Of a stretch of 64,000 nucleotides of DNA, positions 1 to 11,345 are shown one piece after another (position 1 is the first letter of the stretch; each line of letters opens with the position of its first letter). The DNA is from Linanthus parryae (Eukaryota; Streptophyta; Magnoliopsida; Ericales; Polemoniaceae). The notes under the pieces were generated by a model. The model was not told the DNA's origin. It saw nothing but the letters and a program-made list of their open reading frames with translations, and searched no databases. A program made the translations under genes and the position numbers. The DNA is taken from NCBI GenBank assembly GCA_023055425.1, contig JALGPY010000005.1, positions 86,655,495-86,719,494 of the forward strand, written 5' to 3'.

Positions 1-333
1 GGTAACAATCAATTACCCTACTAAAGGCTACGACGATTCAGTTGCGTATCCTAATAAATGACGGATAGTCATGATTCGGATGGACTTCCCAACGGAAGCG
101 TGCTTATCTGCCGAGAAATTAGCGCGAAAATCAAGCAAAGAATCAATTGCTGATGTCATAATTGGATATGCACAGAAATGTCCAATCAAATCCCGAAAGG
201 GGCAAAACGGGCAAACTCATTGTTTGTTGTTAAAAAAGAAGGGGGAGAAACCCTAGCAATATCACATTAATGTTCAAAACATTACATTAATGTCTCAGCC
301 ATTTTCCTGTTTTCTTTTCAAAAATTCGAAAAG
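1..333. other. internal DNA downstream of the antisense gene; no gene recognised
   Basis: This stretch lies past the stop codon of the antisense PMD gene and would connect to the pol part of the element outside the window. A 61-codon open frame at 71-256 on the plus strand matches nothing I recognise. No tRNA, promoter or repeat boundary is visible. Confidence 0.3.
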
Positions 334-3300
334 TCAAAACAAATTTTTGACCAAGGAGTCCTGGGGTGCGAACTGCTCGCTCAGCTTCTCCACTTGTTTC
401 ACTTCTTGCTTCAGTTGCTCGCACTTGGCATTCATTTCCTGATACAGCTTTACAGCTTCATCAACCTTTTGCTTTTGCTGCTCCACCTTCTGCATCTCAG
501 CTGCGAGATTCTGGTGACCGAGATTCAAAGTTACAGCTGCGCGAATCAGTGTAACTCTGTCCTTGAGGAATTTAAAGCCAAGTCTGCCTTGGACTTTGAG
601 CACGAGATTTTGGCACATGCCACACAGCAATTCAGCACTCTGGGCCGAAATGGTCGCAGGTGTAGCCGCGCACAGCTGCTCTAGTATCCAGATGGCTTCA
701 GTAAGGAATAGCCTCCTGTCAAAAGGACTGATCTCCAGACACCTCACAAACGATCGGGGGTATCTGAGGCGCATTCGAACCACCCAGTCTACATCGGTTT
801 GCTTCAAACCTGAGACGTCAAAAACAAGTCATGATGTCAAAACTCGCAAGCAAATAATACAACGTACGAATGGTAAAATCTCTGCTTACCGGTCCCTTCC
901 AGAATTTCATGAATAGAAGGAATGCGAGCCACCGGGTTGTTCGAAGACTGCCCTCGCTCCATGGCTCTCCTATCAGCTGCGAGCTCCAAACTCTCATAGT
1001 TAGGAGGAAGAGTGTAAGCTGCACCAGCTGCGATTACATTCCCAACCTGCGAGCCCCAAATGCTCCACGCAGGAATAGGTGCTCCTGGCTCAGTCATCGC
1101 CGGAGGCACAACCGAGGTCGCGGGACGGACATTCCCGGATGCGGAAATGGCAGCATCGCTTGTCCTTTCCTCCTCACCACCAGCACGGACACTTTCGTCC
1201 ATCCGCACAGCATCAGCTTCGACGTCATCGGAGAGCTCGATGACATCCTCGAGACGCTCACTTACATGTCCAGCGTCCGCGACGGGCTTCTCAGTATGAG
1301 AGCTCGAGATTGGAACATGGGATGCAGAAGGCTGACTTCTCTGCTCCAGCTCAGGTTCCTCAGCATGACCTGCGATACCAAATGCGACAATATGAGGTAA
1401 CTTGTGTTATAAGTTATTTCACTATCTTTGCTAAAGCTAAGAATAAGCACCTCCACGCGAAGGTGGGATTAAGGTATCCTCATCGTACACTAGGGACGTG
1501 GAACCGTGCCCTATCAGTGTATCTTCACTAAGCAAATCTTTAAGAGAAGCGTGACCTGGGACGCGAGTAAACCAGTCATGATTTTGCTTCAAGTGATTAA
1601 AGCCTAGTATGCGCATATCACTCAAAATAATTACCTGAGGGTTCTCCGCATTTGCTTACCAACCATCGGCGAATGTCAGGCTTTGACACACCGTGCTTCA
1701 ACGCACCCACAATTACATCTCTATAAGTAACTGCGAGATTGAAGATCTCACCTTTATCGCCACCTGCGATCTCTGCGAAGTCCGCTTGGACTTGCTCTAG
1801 CTCTGCTGTGTCCTCTCCAGGAACCTCATCTTCCTCCTCCACATGAGGAGCCACTTCTTCGGGAAGCTCGTCTTCCTCGCCAGTTGGACGCGCTAAGTCG
1901 TCAACATGCCGCTCCTCGAGGCTCCGCTGTTTCACAAGCTCGAGTTCCTCTTCCTCTCGCTGCCTTCTTCTCGCAGCAGCCTCCGCGGCTGTCTTCCGGG
2001 ATTCAGCAAGAACATCCTCGCTTATGGGATCATCTGAAACGCCAGCATGGGCATTTCTCTTTTGCCTCTTGGCCACGAGACCACCAACGGCTTCATCATC
2101 ATCACCTGCGAATATACAATTGGTTCAAAGAAAAGAACTGCATAGAAGTTATGATAAAGGACAAGGAAAGGCGACGGAAGTACCTCCTGACTCTTCCTCG
2201 CGCATCACAACTGTTCCTTCTTCTTCTTCCTCATTACTTGCTTGGGGCTCCTGCCTCTCTTCCTCTTCCTCTTGATTGAATGGAACGAAAGTCTCAACTG
2301 CGAGATCTTTTCGCACCTTGCCGGGCATACGACCCTTACCTTTGTCCTTGACAGAAAGGGACCTCGCTGGGGGCGAAGCTGGAGCGCTCCTAGGGGAAGA
2401 AATCGTAATCCCCTTTTGCCTAGGCCTCTTCGCTCTCGGCGCCGCAGTCGCTGGAGGGGACGGGTCATCTCTAGGAGGAGACGGAGCTGGAGGGTTGTCT
2501 ATCAGCGAGTCAGCAAAAGTGTTCATGACCCCGCGAACTTTTGTTTCGACCTCGGCATCCATCCTCCATGCTAGCCGATACGACTCCCCCCTTCTTCTGG
2601 TCGCAACAATGGTATCCACCAGCGATTTGGAACGGTCACCAGCTGCGAACCTCCGCACATGACACTAGACAATACAGAACAAAAAGCATCAGTGCAAGCA
2701 AATCAAAGAGCTCAAAGCACACAAGGAAACTGCTTACCTCAGCAAACGCCTTGCTATATTTGATGACCTGCGTGTCACCCTTCTTGATTGCATCGACCTG
2801 CTCCTTCAGAATGAAATCGGGGCACAAATGATTCTCGCGGTCCAACAACGAGTAGCAACCGTACTCAGACTCGCTCAAACTGCAATTGGGGCGAAACGGA
2901 AAAGAGTTTCTCTTGATCAAGGGGGCCCTTCCTGGCTGCGCCGCCGCCTCCGTTTCCATCCTCGTATGCTGGGCAATCCAGTATGCGATCCAATTCTGGG
3001 AACAACCACCCCTGCGAGTTCCCGCAGGCTGCTCAAAGGGAAGATTGCTCATAAGGACCGTCTTGCATTCCTTTGTCAGCAAGCGCTTGTAGCACCCTCT
3101 AACGATAGACTGGGGCCAGATTGATGGGGCCACCGCATCGAAACCAAACTGAGGAGAGACCCGAGTGGGGTCAACATCCACTGTAAGCCTTTCATATCGT
3201 GGCGCGAGCTCACGAATATGCTCTGCAAGTGCAGGAAGAGAACCCCGCAGACACCAGCAAAAGAACTCACGATAGCGCTCGTGGAAATGCGGTCCCTTTT

Positions 3301-4618
3301 CAAAGAGAAGGTCTTCTGACAAGACCATACCTTCGGAGGGGTATAGCTTCGGAAACCACCGCACATTCTCAACACGTGTGGCGTAAGGCCTGGCAGTGAA
3401 CTCCCTTCGCTTGTCGCATATCAAGCTCCAAGTACACTTGGTGTTGCTTGCCCCGAACCATCTCGCAGCCCTTCCGCTGTTGAGAGCTTTCGTCTCGCCT
3501 GGGGGACACCACTTCTCAAGTGGGAGGGGAGTTGGAGCATAAGACGGCCAACGCTCGAAAACCCACATTGTCAAAAAGCTGATATTGACAAAGGTCAGAA
3601 CATCGAGGCGGCCACGCGATTCCCTCATCGCCAGAACCAGCTGATCCAGCCTGTAATATAGCGTGCCCAAGACCAAGGGTCCAAGTGCGACTCTCTGGCC
3701 AAGAGCGAGCCTCACGGCAAGTGGCAGCACATGGTAGAAGACCCCATCATGGGGGTGACCATCAATCAGATACCTCGACAGCCAAGCGCAGAGAAAGGCG
3801 CAAAGGGTCAAATGATAACCCTTGCCCTCTACGTAATTCTCGGCCTCCGGGTCCTCGCTCAAAAGCTTCTTAGTAATGCTGCTGCTCGCATAGTCTCGGA
3901 AGAAGTACTGCAACCACTTGTTCCAGGTATTCTTCGCGGACGTATCAACCAGCTGCCAGTTCGGAAGAGGTTTTGTACTGGTCCACCGAGTGGAGATTTT
4001 CTTCACCTCTGCTAGGCACTCCTCCATCTGCGCGTACAAGGCTAATTCCGCAGATGTCCTTAAGTGACTCAAGGGGTCCACCTCGCCCATGGGGGAAAGC
4101 TCATACAGCATTTGAACGTCCTCGAGCGTGGGGGCAGCCTCGAACTCAGCAAAGTGAAACGTGTGAGTCGCAGGCGAATAGCGGGACAGAAGGTCTAGAA
4201 GCATGGACTGATCCAACTTCACGGCAGCACCCTTCATAGCACGAACAGCAAAGAAAATGCCGGCTTCATCAAGAGTTTCGGCGTAATTACCCAACACGTG
4301 GTCAGTCCACTCATCCATATAGTCCAACTTCTGGACAAACGCCTGAGTAGAAATCGCAGTGTATGGGAAGTGCCCGTTCTCGATTCCCAATCGAACCACA
4401 TCCTCGGAGCCAACTAACTCGAGCAAGGCTGAGTTAACTGGGCGAGTCAGTGTCAACAACCGCTCAACGGGAACAGGATCAGGCATCCTCTTTGCCTTCA
4501 CCCTCGCGTGGTAAAAATCTTTCCCACCCAGAAAGGGGGCTTTCCGCCACAGAGACTGCGGAAGCTCCGGCATCTCTTCGTCTTCCTTGACGGGTCTGGT
4601 TACCCTTGTTTTGGCCAT
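334..4618 (-). CDS. plant mobile domain (PMD) protein, five coding exons, antisense in a retrotransposon
   Basis: Five exons read on the minus strand as one open frame of about 1,262 codons: 4618-2738, 2664-2184, 2105-1635, 1369-890 and 809-334. Junction phases are 0,1,1,1 and every intron has GT and AG. The ATG at 4618 follows a TTTCGCAG acceptor-like site. Exon 1 carries the PMD-type block near residues 155-185 (motifs THTFHF and PTLEDVQMLYEL, as in the aminotransferase-like PMD family). Exons 2-4 encode basic then acidic low-complexity tracts (poly-Glu, Pro/Ser-rich). Exon 5 ends in a Gln/Lys/Glu-rich coiled coil of about 50 residues. PMD proteins such as MAIL1 act in the nucleus on silencing and genome stability, but many PMD genes travel with transposons. 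Function here is not shown. The lack of stops suggests recent capture or selection. It could be a host gene at an insertion border, which I think less likely. Confidence 0.72.
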
Positions 4619-5309
4619 TCCTGCGAAAGGGCAAAAAAAAAAGGGGGGGAGAAATACCACACCAGTCAGTTTGAATTTTGAATTCGAGACTTATGCAAAG
4701 GAATGCAAACAGTTCCGGTGCCGATTTCAGAAATTGGGTAATTGCAAGATCCAATATCGTCGAAAGAGTAAAGCGAAGCGGGTTTAAAGATCAAAGCCTC
4801 TTCACAGATTTCATGAGTTTACAGATTCAACGCAGTTCAAGACAAACGCCGAAACTTTAAAATCAAAAAGTAAACGAGGCTAACCTTGTTTCCTTGAAGC
4901 CTGCTTGGAGATGCACAATTGAAGAATACGATTTGCAGTCTTGAACTGATGATTGATTATTTGGATCTGCTCTCGAAGATCTCCGGGTACCATTCACTTT
5001 AAGAGAAAGAAGCAATGCCTTGCAATGATGGGATACAAGGTATTTATCCAGAAGAATGAAGGGTTGCGTCCCTTCAGTAGTCGAATCGCAACCGTCACCG
5101 TCGTGTCGCGCAATCACAGGACGGGCTGACGTCACGCCTAAAACCCTAAAGGTCAGATGGCACGACTCTAGGGGTTTTAGGTCATAATTACACGCACGGG
5201 GGCTGAATCTACCCGTATTTGAATTGGTACGTGACGACGACGCGCATGTTGGTTTCCGCGCATGGAAGCCTATACAGCTACAAGCCTTCACGCGCAGAAA
5301 GGGGGCTAA
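4619..5309 (-). promoter_or_regulatory. putative leader, 5'UTR intron and promoter of the antisense PMD gene
   Basis: Between the PMD start codon and the LTR are about 690 bases without a gene. On the minus strand a TATA-like GATAAATACC lies near 5038-5048. A donor-like CAAG/GTTAGC sits at 4884, and the acceptor TTTCGCAG ends at 4621, two bases upstream of the ATG. This would give a non-coding first exon and one 5'UTR intron (4884-4621). All of this is inferred from motif matches. Confidence 0.35.
5297..5309 (+). other. polypurine tract of the Tat-like element
   Basis: GAAAGGGGGCTAA immediately precedes TGTAGATACTG. A purine-rich primer abutting a TG dinucleotide is the expected plus-strand priming site just upstream of a 3' LTR. 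Confidence 0.55.
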
Positions 5310-5933
5310 TGTAGATACTGCTTTATGACATGGCAGATCTAGGCCACGTGGCAACCATCCAGCACACCATATTGTGCTCCACACGCACTGGATCACCAGC
5401 CGAGCTGATCCATGTGGGGGCTGCGAGACAGAGCCCTCGCATACCACTGCACGGGACTTGTAGGGATTTGTGGTTTGGAGGCTAGAGTAAGCCCTGTCGC
5501 GTGCGAGCCAAGCCCGTGCGCGACCTTTAGTAACTGTTTTGAGAGATTTATGGCACGAGCTCCCTAGACCCGGTCAATCCGGTCAAACCCGGTCAACCTC
5601 GTAACGGTTCCGGTACTCGCGCACCACGTGCTCTAACGGTTCCTATATACTCGGACGAACGTGCCGTTATGGTTAAGCTAATTAAGCCGCCATCAATGGG
5701 CGCATTAACCACACTACAACGGTCACGTTCTCCAGTATATATATCGTTAACCTTTCCATACAAAAGAGAACAACACTGCCATACGCGGAAGCTCTGCCAA
5801 ACCTCTGTCTCTCTCTCAGACATTGCTACTGACTTACTCTCTCCCTACACACACCCCTATTCTTCCTGTGCGATCCCTGATCCACTACGTACGGTGTACA
5901 CGGAGGTCTCCCCGCCGGAATCTCTTGTGCACA
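5310..5933 (+). repeat. probable 3' LTR of the Tat-like element
   Basis: It begins TGTAGATACTG after the purine tract. A TATATATAT box lies at 5736-5744, followed by a pyrimidine-rich CTCTCTC leader as in plant LTR R/U5 regions. The end is set at CTTGTGCACA (5933), giving TGT...ACA ends. The end is the weakest call: no second copy is in the window to align with. One TCGCAG-family word (CTGCGAG, near 5418) links it to the internal region on its left. Confidence 0.5.
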
Positions 5934-6308
5934 GTAGTCTACCGTGAAGTAGAATGAATTGAGACCGATAGGAGATAGTCAGCGCTGTTACCCGGCTTAG
6001 TTAGAATATAGTTAACGTGTTGCTCAGATAATCCGGAAATCGTCTACAGCCCTAGGTGATCTAGAGATCGCCTAGTTTCTCCAAACTTATTTCTTAAATA
6101 AAAATAAAAAAGATACAAAAATATTAGCTTAGTTGTTGTTTCAATTCTTAAATCAATCAACTCTTTCCTCCTGCATCGTACTCTAAATTAAATAACTAAT
6201 TAGATAATCTAAAGCATGTCCTCGTGGGATCGATAACTCGGGGTTGAAATACCACCCCTTTATTACTTGACCGTGCACTTGCACATACGCGTTAGTAAAT
6301 CCGCGTCA
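5934..6308 (+). repeat. 3' portion of the Athila-1 5' LTR
   Basis: The tail resembles Athila LTR ends. It runs through a GTGGGATCGATAACTCGG stretch and TTACTTGACCGTGCACTTG to CGCGTCA, followed by AGTTTTTGGCACCG. The matching tail of the Athila-C LTR also has a TACTTGACCGT stretch and ends CCTCAAGTTTTTGGCGCC. Only about 375 bases remain, against about 1.6 kb for the Athila-C LTR. Confidence 0.6.
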
Positions 6309-6314
6309 AGTTTT

Positions 6315-6332
6315 TGGCACCGTTGCCGGGGA
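6315..6332 (+). other. primer binding site, tRNA-Asp type
   Basis: TGGCACCGTTGCCGGGGA matches the complement of the plant tRNA-Asp 3' end except for one A in place of G at the fifth base. It lies six bases after the LTR end. Confidence 0.85.
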
Positions 6333-6442
6333 CAACGGTTAACAAGTCTTTAATTAACAATTAGTTTAGTTTACTTTTTATTTTTGTTTTGTTCACTATC
6401 TGTTACCTCACGGGTTTGCTAGTGCTGTGATCTCAGGTTACG

Positions 6443-8557
6443 ATGGCAGAGGGCGAAGAGCCGAGTAGCCCCACCCGAGAACAGATGGAAGCCAGGTTAG
6501 TTGAGGCTGAAAAATTACTGCGGGCAACAATGGCTAGGCAGTACTCAAAGCCATATAACAAGTCAGGGAAAACGATCATCCAGGCATTTGAGGCGAACCT
6601 AAATGGAACTGAGCCAGCTATTGTGGCGCCACCAATTCAAGCAGAAAATTTCTGCCTCAAGCTCTCCACAATTCAGTTCATACAAGAGATGGGAACCTAC
6701 TCTGGCACAAATGATGAAGATCCTCATGCATTCATCGGAAAGTTTCAGAACACATGCCAGGTAATACGCTAAAAGGGGGTCACTGCTGAATCACTTAAAC
6801 TGCTGTTATTTCCTCACTGCCTCACGGGAACTGCTAAAGATTGGCTAGATTCTTTGCCTTCCAACTCAATCACAACGTGGAAAGATTGTGTCTCTCAGTT
6901 TATGTGCGAATTCTTTCCAATATCACGTATGATTCAACTGCAGAACAAGATATGGAATTTCAGTCAGAAGCAGAATGAATCACTCATCACAGGATGGGAG
7001 CGCCTCACTTTATTGTTGCGTAAATGCCCCAATCATGGCATTGAAAGAGCTCATATAATTCAGGTATTCTATAATGGGCTTGACAAGGCTGATAAAAACA
7101 AGATCGATTTGGAAGCTAGAGGAAGATTCTTGTTCAAATGTGATGTGGAGGGTGCATATGAGTTGATAAGACGTGTGGTTGAGCAAGAGGAGAGCTTGGA
7201 TTATGAGTTCCAACATCAAGAACCGATGAAGCATAGCTCACTGGCACATAACATGGTTCAGGTGAATGCGGTGGAGGTAGTGCATGAAGTAGCTAGTCCA
7301 GAGATGCAGCAGCAGCAGCCAGTACCACCTTCTAATTTGTCCGAGATGACAGGGATAATAAAGGTAATGGCTCAGCACATGACGGACATGTCCACACATG
7401 TCAGCTCCTTGGCAATTGCACTTCAGGTGGCTCAAGCAGAAATAAAAGATCTGAAAGAGAAAATCGAACAAAGAGCACCAAGCAACATTGTTCATACTTC
7501 TGAGGAGCAAGCTCAAGCCATCACAACTCGAAGTGGTATTGCACTTGAGGATCCACCACATCCGAGTCATGCCATAGCTACAGCATCTAAGGCAAAGGAA
7601 CATGAAGTCTTCGATTCTGAGAAGACACCTGTCATGATCCCCCAATCAAAGGGCATGATTCACCAGGATGCAGAGAAATCTACTGAGGTACTACTTCCAT
7701 CTCCTTCTTCTCCAGAACTACCATTTTCATTACGTACTAGGAAGAAGAAGGACGATTCTGAGGAATACAGGCGATTCCTAAACGTGTTCTCAAAACTGCA
7801 CATTAATATTCCGTTGATTGAGGCACTTCAAAAGATGCCAAAATATGCAAAGTTTATTAAAGATGCAGTCCTATGTAAAAAAGCAGTGGATGCATTTCAA
7901 AGAGTGAACTTAAATGAACAGGTTAGTTCATGTGTTTTGCATGGGCTACCTAAGAAAAAGAAGGATCCAGGTAGTTTTGTCATTGAAGCTACATTGGGTG
8001 ATGCCTACACGGGAAGGGCTCTCTGTGATTTGGGAGCGAGCGTGAATATGATGCCGTTGTCGGTATTCAAAAAACTAAGTGTGAGGGAGCCTTCAAGAAC
8101 TTGTATCACTCTCCAATTTGCAGACAGATCATCCAAGAGAGCTTGTGGGATGATACAGGATGTCCTTGTGAGGGTCGGCAGCCTTATAATTCCTGCGGAT
8201 TTTTTTATATTGGATATGCCAGCAGGTGATGTGCCTATCATTTTGGGCAGACCGTTCCTAGCGACGGGTCGTACTCTCATTGACGTAGAGAATGGAGAGC
8301 TGATTATGAGGGTCAATGATGACATGGAGACGTTTCGGGTCTTCATACCGACGCCCCAATACTCGTGGGAATATCAGCCAGGGGTTCCATTTTCTGTGCC
8401 AGTGAAGCGCCAAATCCCAGAGTTGTCGCAAGGGGATCCACCTGATTATTGGGAAAGGAACAAGCCATCAGCGGTGCAAGCACATGAAGCAGTGTTTCAA
8501 ATTCAGCACAGGAAAGCAAAGTTGGAAGCGGCACAATGTGCCAGGCCACCCTCGTGA
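6443..8557 (+). pseudogene. gag-pro: Athila-1 gag-protease, one premature stop
   Basis: The frame opens at ATG 6443 and reads to a stop at 8555 with a single in-frame TAA at 6770-6772. Gag would coat the particle RNA: the capsid-like part covers about the first 250 codons, with DEDPHAFIGKF and WERL motifs like those in Athila-C. After a linker with LRTRKKKDD comes a retroviral-type aspartic protease: ALCDLGASVNMMPLSVFKKL starts near 8020, then ILGRPFLATGRT near 8240. The catalytic DLGAS (in place of DTG/DSG) is normal for Athila. About 710 codons in total. Apart from the one stop the frame is well kept, unlike neighbouring elements, so gag may have decayed late. Confidence 0.85.
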
Positions 8558-10550
8558 GGTGGCAGAGGTAACATGGTCGGGCTGTCGACCTTAAATAACA
8601 AGCGCTGCTTGGGAGGCAACCCATGTAGAGTAGGATGCGTTTTGCTTTTTGTTTTTATTTATTTAGGAGTTCTCTATATTTGACTATGAGGGGTGAGAGA
8701 GAGTGGACTTATTTTTTTTCAATCAGTGAGGACACAGGTACAGAAGACGCACCGGATTCCCCTTCTTGATGTGCGTGTTAGAGATTGCACAAAATTGTGG
8801 AAAGAAAAAGCCCCACAGGAGTATGCAGAAAAGATATAGAGAAATGCTCGAGGTCGAGGAGCAATTCCAATGTGTTGAGTGCCACACGCATGAGAGGGCT
8901 ACAGTTCATGTCCTAGACGCACATCAGAATCCGGGCGCGTGGAGACTTCTCCGGAAATTGTCAACGGTCCACAAGACACCTTGTTGCAATTTCGCGGCAA
9001 CGGTGCCCATGTAGGTCCGGACACCCAGGTACCTCTAACCCTCTCTCTTGTTTCTACGTTTGGAGCGCTCAGTTTTGAAATCCACCACCTGCACATTTAA
9101 GCGATGAGTCCTCCTTCTTTATCTCTAAATTCGTTGAGGACAACGAAACGCTTAACTGTGGAGGGGTTTGTATCTACTTTCACTAGCCATGTCTTTGTTT
9201 GCATCGCCTTGTTACATATAGTTATGTGTGCGTATTGTGTTGGTTTGTGGTAGGATTGTGTAGTTTATGCATTTTGTTAGCACTTTTACTTTATTGAGTC
9301 CCCTACCCAAAAATTGTGTTTAGTCGAGTTGGCCAAAAGCATATAGAGTCTAAAAAAAAATATATCAAAAAGTTCAAAAATCATAAAAAATTGAAAACTT
9401 TTGAGAAAGGGCAATCGAAGAGAGTGAATGTGGAGAGGGCTTAATGATAGAATTCCCTAGGAGTATGAAATTCTGAGGTGAGGTAGACGCGAGAATCTGG
9501 AGTAGGAAGACTTATAGGGCTAATGCACATTAGAAATGCGAGTAGTTGCCTCTCAGACTGGTTATTCTACTAGTGCTACACCACCGTCACTTAGGTAGTC
9601 GTCAACCCTCCTCGTAGTGGAAACGGAACAGCTGTGCGAGTGATTTTTATGGGGGCCTCACGTCCCGTCTCCATCTCCTAGGTCCACTAGTTACCCCTAT
9701 TGAGCCGTTTACCCCTTTTATTCACAGCCTCTAGCCTAGGAAGCCTTTCATTGTGACTTTCATCACTTGTTATAATGGCCCTTTCCTATGCGTCATGATA
9801 GAGGGAGTCGAGTTAGGGAGGCTCTATGAGGGTGTGCTGAATTGATACATAGTATGTGGATTCTCTTACATGTCGTCTTTTGAGGGGATGTGAGGGTGAG
9901 TTAGAGACGGTAGCACACTTCGGTGTGGCGGTGAGTCGTGTCCTTACACCACGATCACAGGTGGAGTACCGTAGTGCGGGATATTCTATCTGCACGTCAT
10001 GAGGTGGGGATTGGTTGATCTTATAGGAGGTCGTGCTTATGTTTTATTTATATTCTCTATACCTTAGGTGATGAGGAGGATCGGTTAGAAAAGCACGTTT
10101 ACACATTGACTACTGGGTTCGTGATTTGCTTTGCATCAAGTGTGGGGGTGTCGACATCTATGTTATTACATCACTGATTTGACAAGTTCCACCCCCATGT
10201 ATCTAATTTTGACATTTGATCTCCTCGGATATTACTATCGTATTGTCGGCTCCATGTGCTTAATGTATTGTGTGGAAATGAAAAAAAAAAAAGAAAGAAA
10301 GTAAAAGAGAAATTGAAAGTGAAAGGGAATAAAGGAGCAAGCTTGAATTTGAAGACCGGGGATATTAGCTATTGTTCGAGATCACTTCTTCACATTTGTG
10401 GCCGCGAGAACGACTTTGCACCAAGATTGAGGGAATGAGGGCCGGATTAGTGAGATTCGGTGTGGTTCCTTGGATTTTCAGTTAAGCACCACTTTGGACT
10501 TGTTTTTTCGTTTTTTATTTTATTTTAGAATTGTTTTTCCCCGAGTTTTA
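8558..10550 (+). other. Athila-1 non-coding 3' region with conserved boxes
   Basis: No gene is supported. Box 1 (8564-8622, with GTCGACC and CAAGCGCTGCTTGGGAGG) matches Athila-C 50950-51009 in reverse. Box 2 (9589-9640, with TTAGGTAGTCG and CCTCGTAGTGG) matches 47691-47745 in reverse. Box 3 (CGTTGAGGACAAC near 9113, then a G-rich tract) matches 48290-48335 in reverse. Box 4 (TCAAGTGTGGGGGTGTCGAC near 10137) matches the region near 47170. The order differs from a simple colinear copy only where coding DNA is missing. Confidence 0.65.
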
Positions 10551-11345
10551 ACAACCTGCCTATTTTCCCATATCGCAGCTTCTCAGTTGCTGCTTCCGGT
10601 ACTCTGCGGAGTGCATCATCATCTGCTCTGTGTTGTGTACAAGTCGTGGTAGCATTTGTAAGTCTTGGTATGTGTCACTGAAGGCAGAGTGTGTGATTTA
10701 CTATTCATGTATGTTCCTTAGCTGATGCTTAGTTTTTTGGAAGTTATGCAGATTATAGATTCTGGTTACTATGGATTTTTCTTTTAAGTTAATTTCTCTG
10801 TGAAAAGGAACTGGGGCTAAAAGTTGTCCAGTATAATGTCACAACCACTCTGTTAATAATTATTTTTTGTGATTTCTATGCATGTTCAATTAGTTGGATG
10901 AGACGCGGCCTAATTATGTTGAGGACCATCACTTACATTTCACAAGCTGCTTGAAGGAATTTGTTGTTCATACAACGATATGTATTTTTACTGGCTGCAT
11001 CTAATGCAAAAGTATTTTAGAGTTTGTTCGAAGGGATATTTTCCCGCCACTGAAGTCTCATCATGTTATTTTGTTAACCAATGATGCTGCAAACTTTCAT
11101 ACACTGTTGTTTAAATGTTTTGTCTCAGTGTATTTGCTTATAAGAGTTTACTTAGTTGTATATTGTCCATAAAGTTTGTATAAATGGTCTTTGACCATTT
11201 TCGTTGTGCAGGAACTATGTCACCGTTATTTGAAGCTGAAGAATACGCAGTGGATGGGAGCGCTGCAACAAGACTGAACTGACTAAATTGAACGGATCGA
11301 TGGCCAAGAGGCAGTGGTGGCGAGGGCGGTGTTCAAGTTCTGCAG
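10551..11345. other. unassigned DNA with exon-like signals
   Basis: It shares no sequence with Athila-C. A TTTTCGTTGTGCAG acceptor ends at about 11211, followed by an exon-like stretch to a CTGCAG/GTATTG donor near 11345. Together with 16456-16823 and 33287-35160 it may be one interrupted gene, possibly inside a CACTA element. No protein family is recognised. Confidence 0.3.

Larger units (their letters stand above)
1..5933 (+). mobile_element. 3' part of a Tat-like Ty3/Gypsy retrotransposon carrying an antisense gene
   Basis: The left end is cut by the window, so no gag or pol is present and the lineage is inferred. Seen: a large antisense gene (334-4618), then a purine-rich tract GAAAGGGGGCTAA directly before TGTAGATACTG, then LTR-like DNA with a TATA box. 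Antisense extra genes between pol and the 3' LTR are known for the Tat lineage, and the purine tract plus LTR start resemble that group. Inference: the element inserted into the 5' LTR of the Athila element to the right, because Athila LTR sequence resumes near 5934. The alternative is one LTR running 5310-6308 and shared by two internal regions. Confidence 0.5.
5934..10550 (+). mobile_element. Athila-1: Ty3/Gypsy Athila-type element with gag-protease only
   Basis: It has an LTR 3' end, a tRNA-Asp primer site and gag-protease, but no reverse transcriptase, RNase H or integrase. The non-coding blocks that follow pol in Athila-C (same window, minus strand) follow the protease directly here. No 3' LTR is seen; recognisable Athila DNA fades near 10550. 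It is either a deletion derivative or a gag-only element of the kind called TR-GAG. The left boundary assumes that the Tat-like element sits within its 5' LTR. Confidence 0.7.

Noticed and set aside
5708..5720. CACTACAACGG as the missing left terminus of the CACTA element
   Set aside because: No CGACGA subterminal words follow, and it lies inside the Tat-like LTR just upstream of the TATA box.
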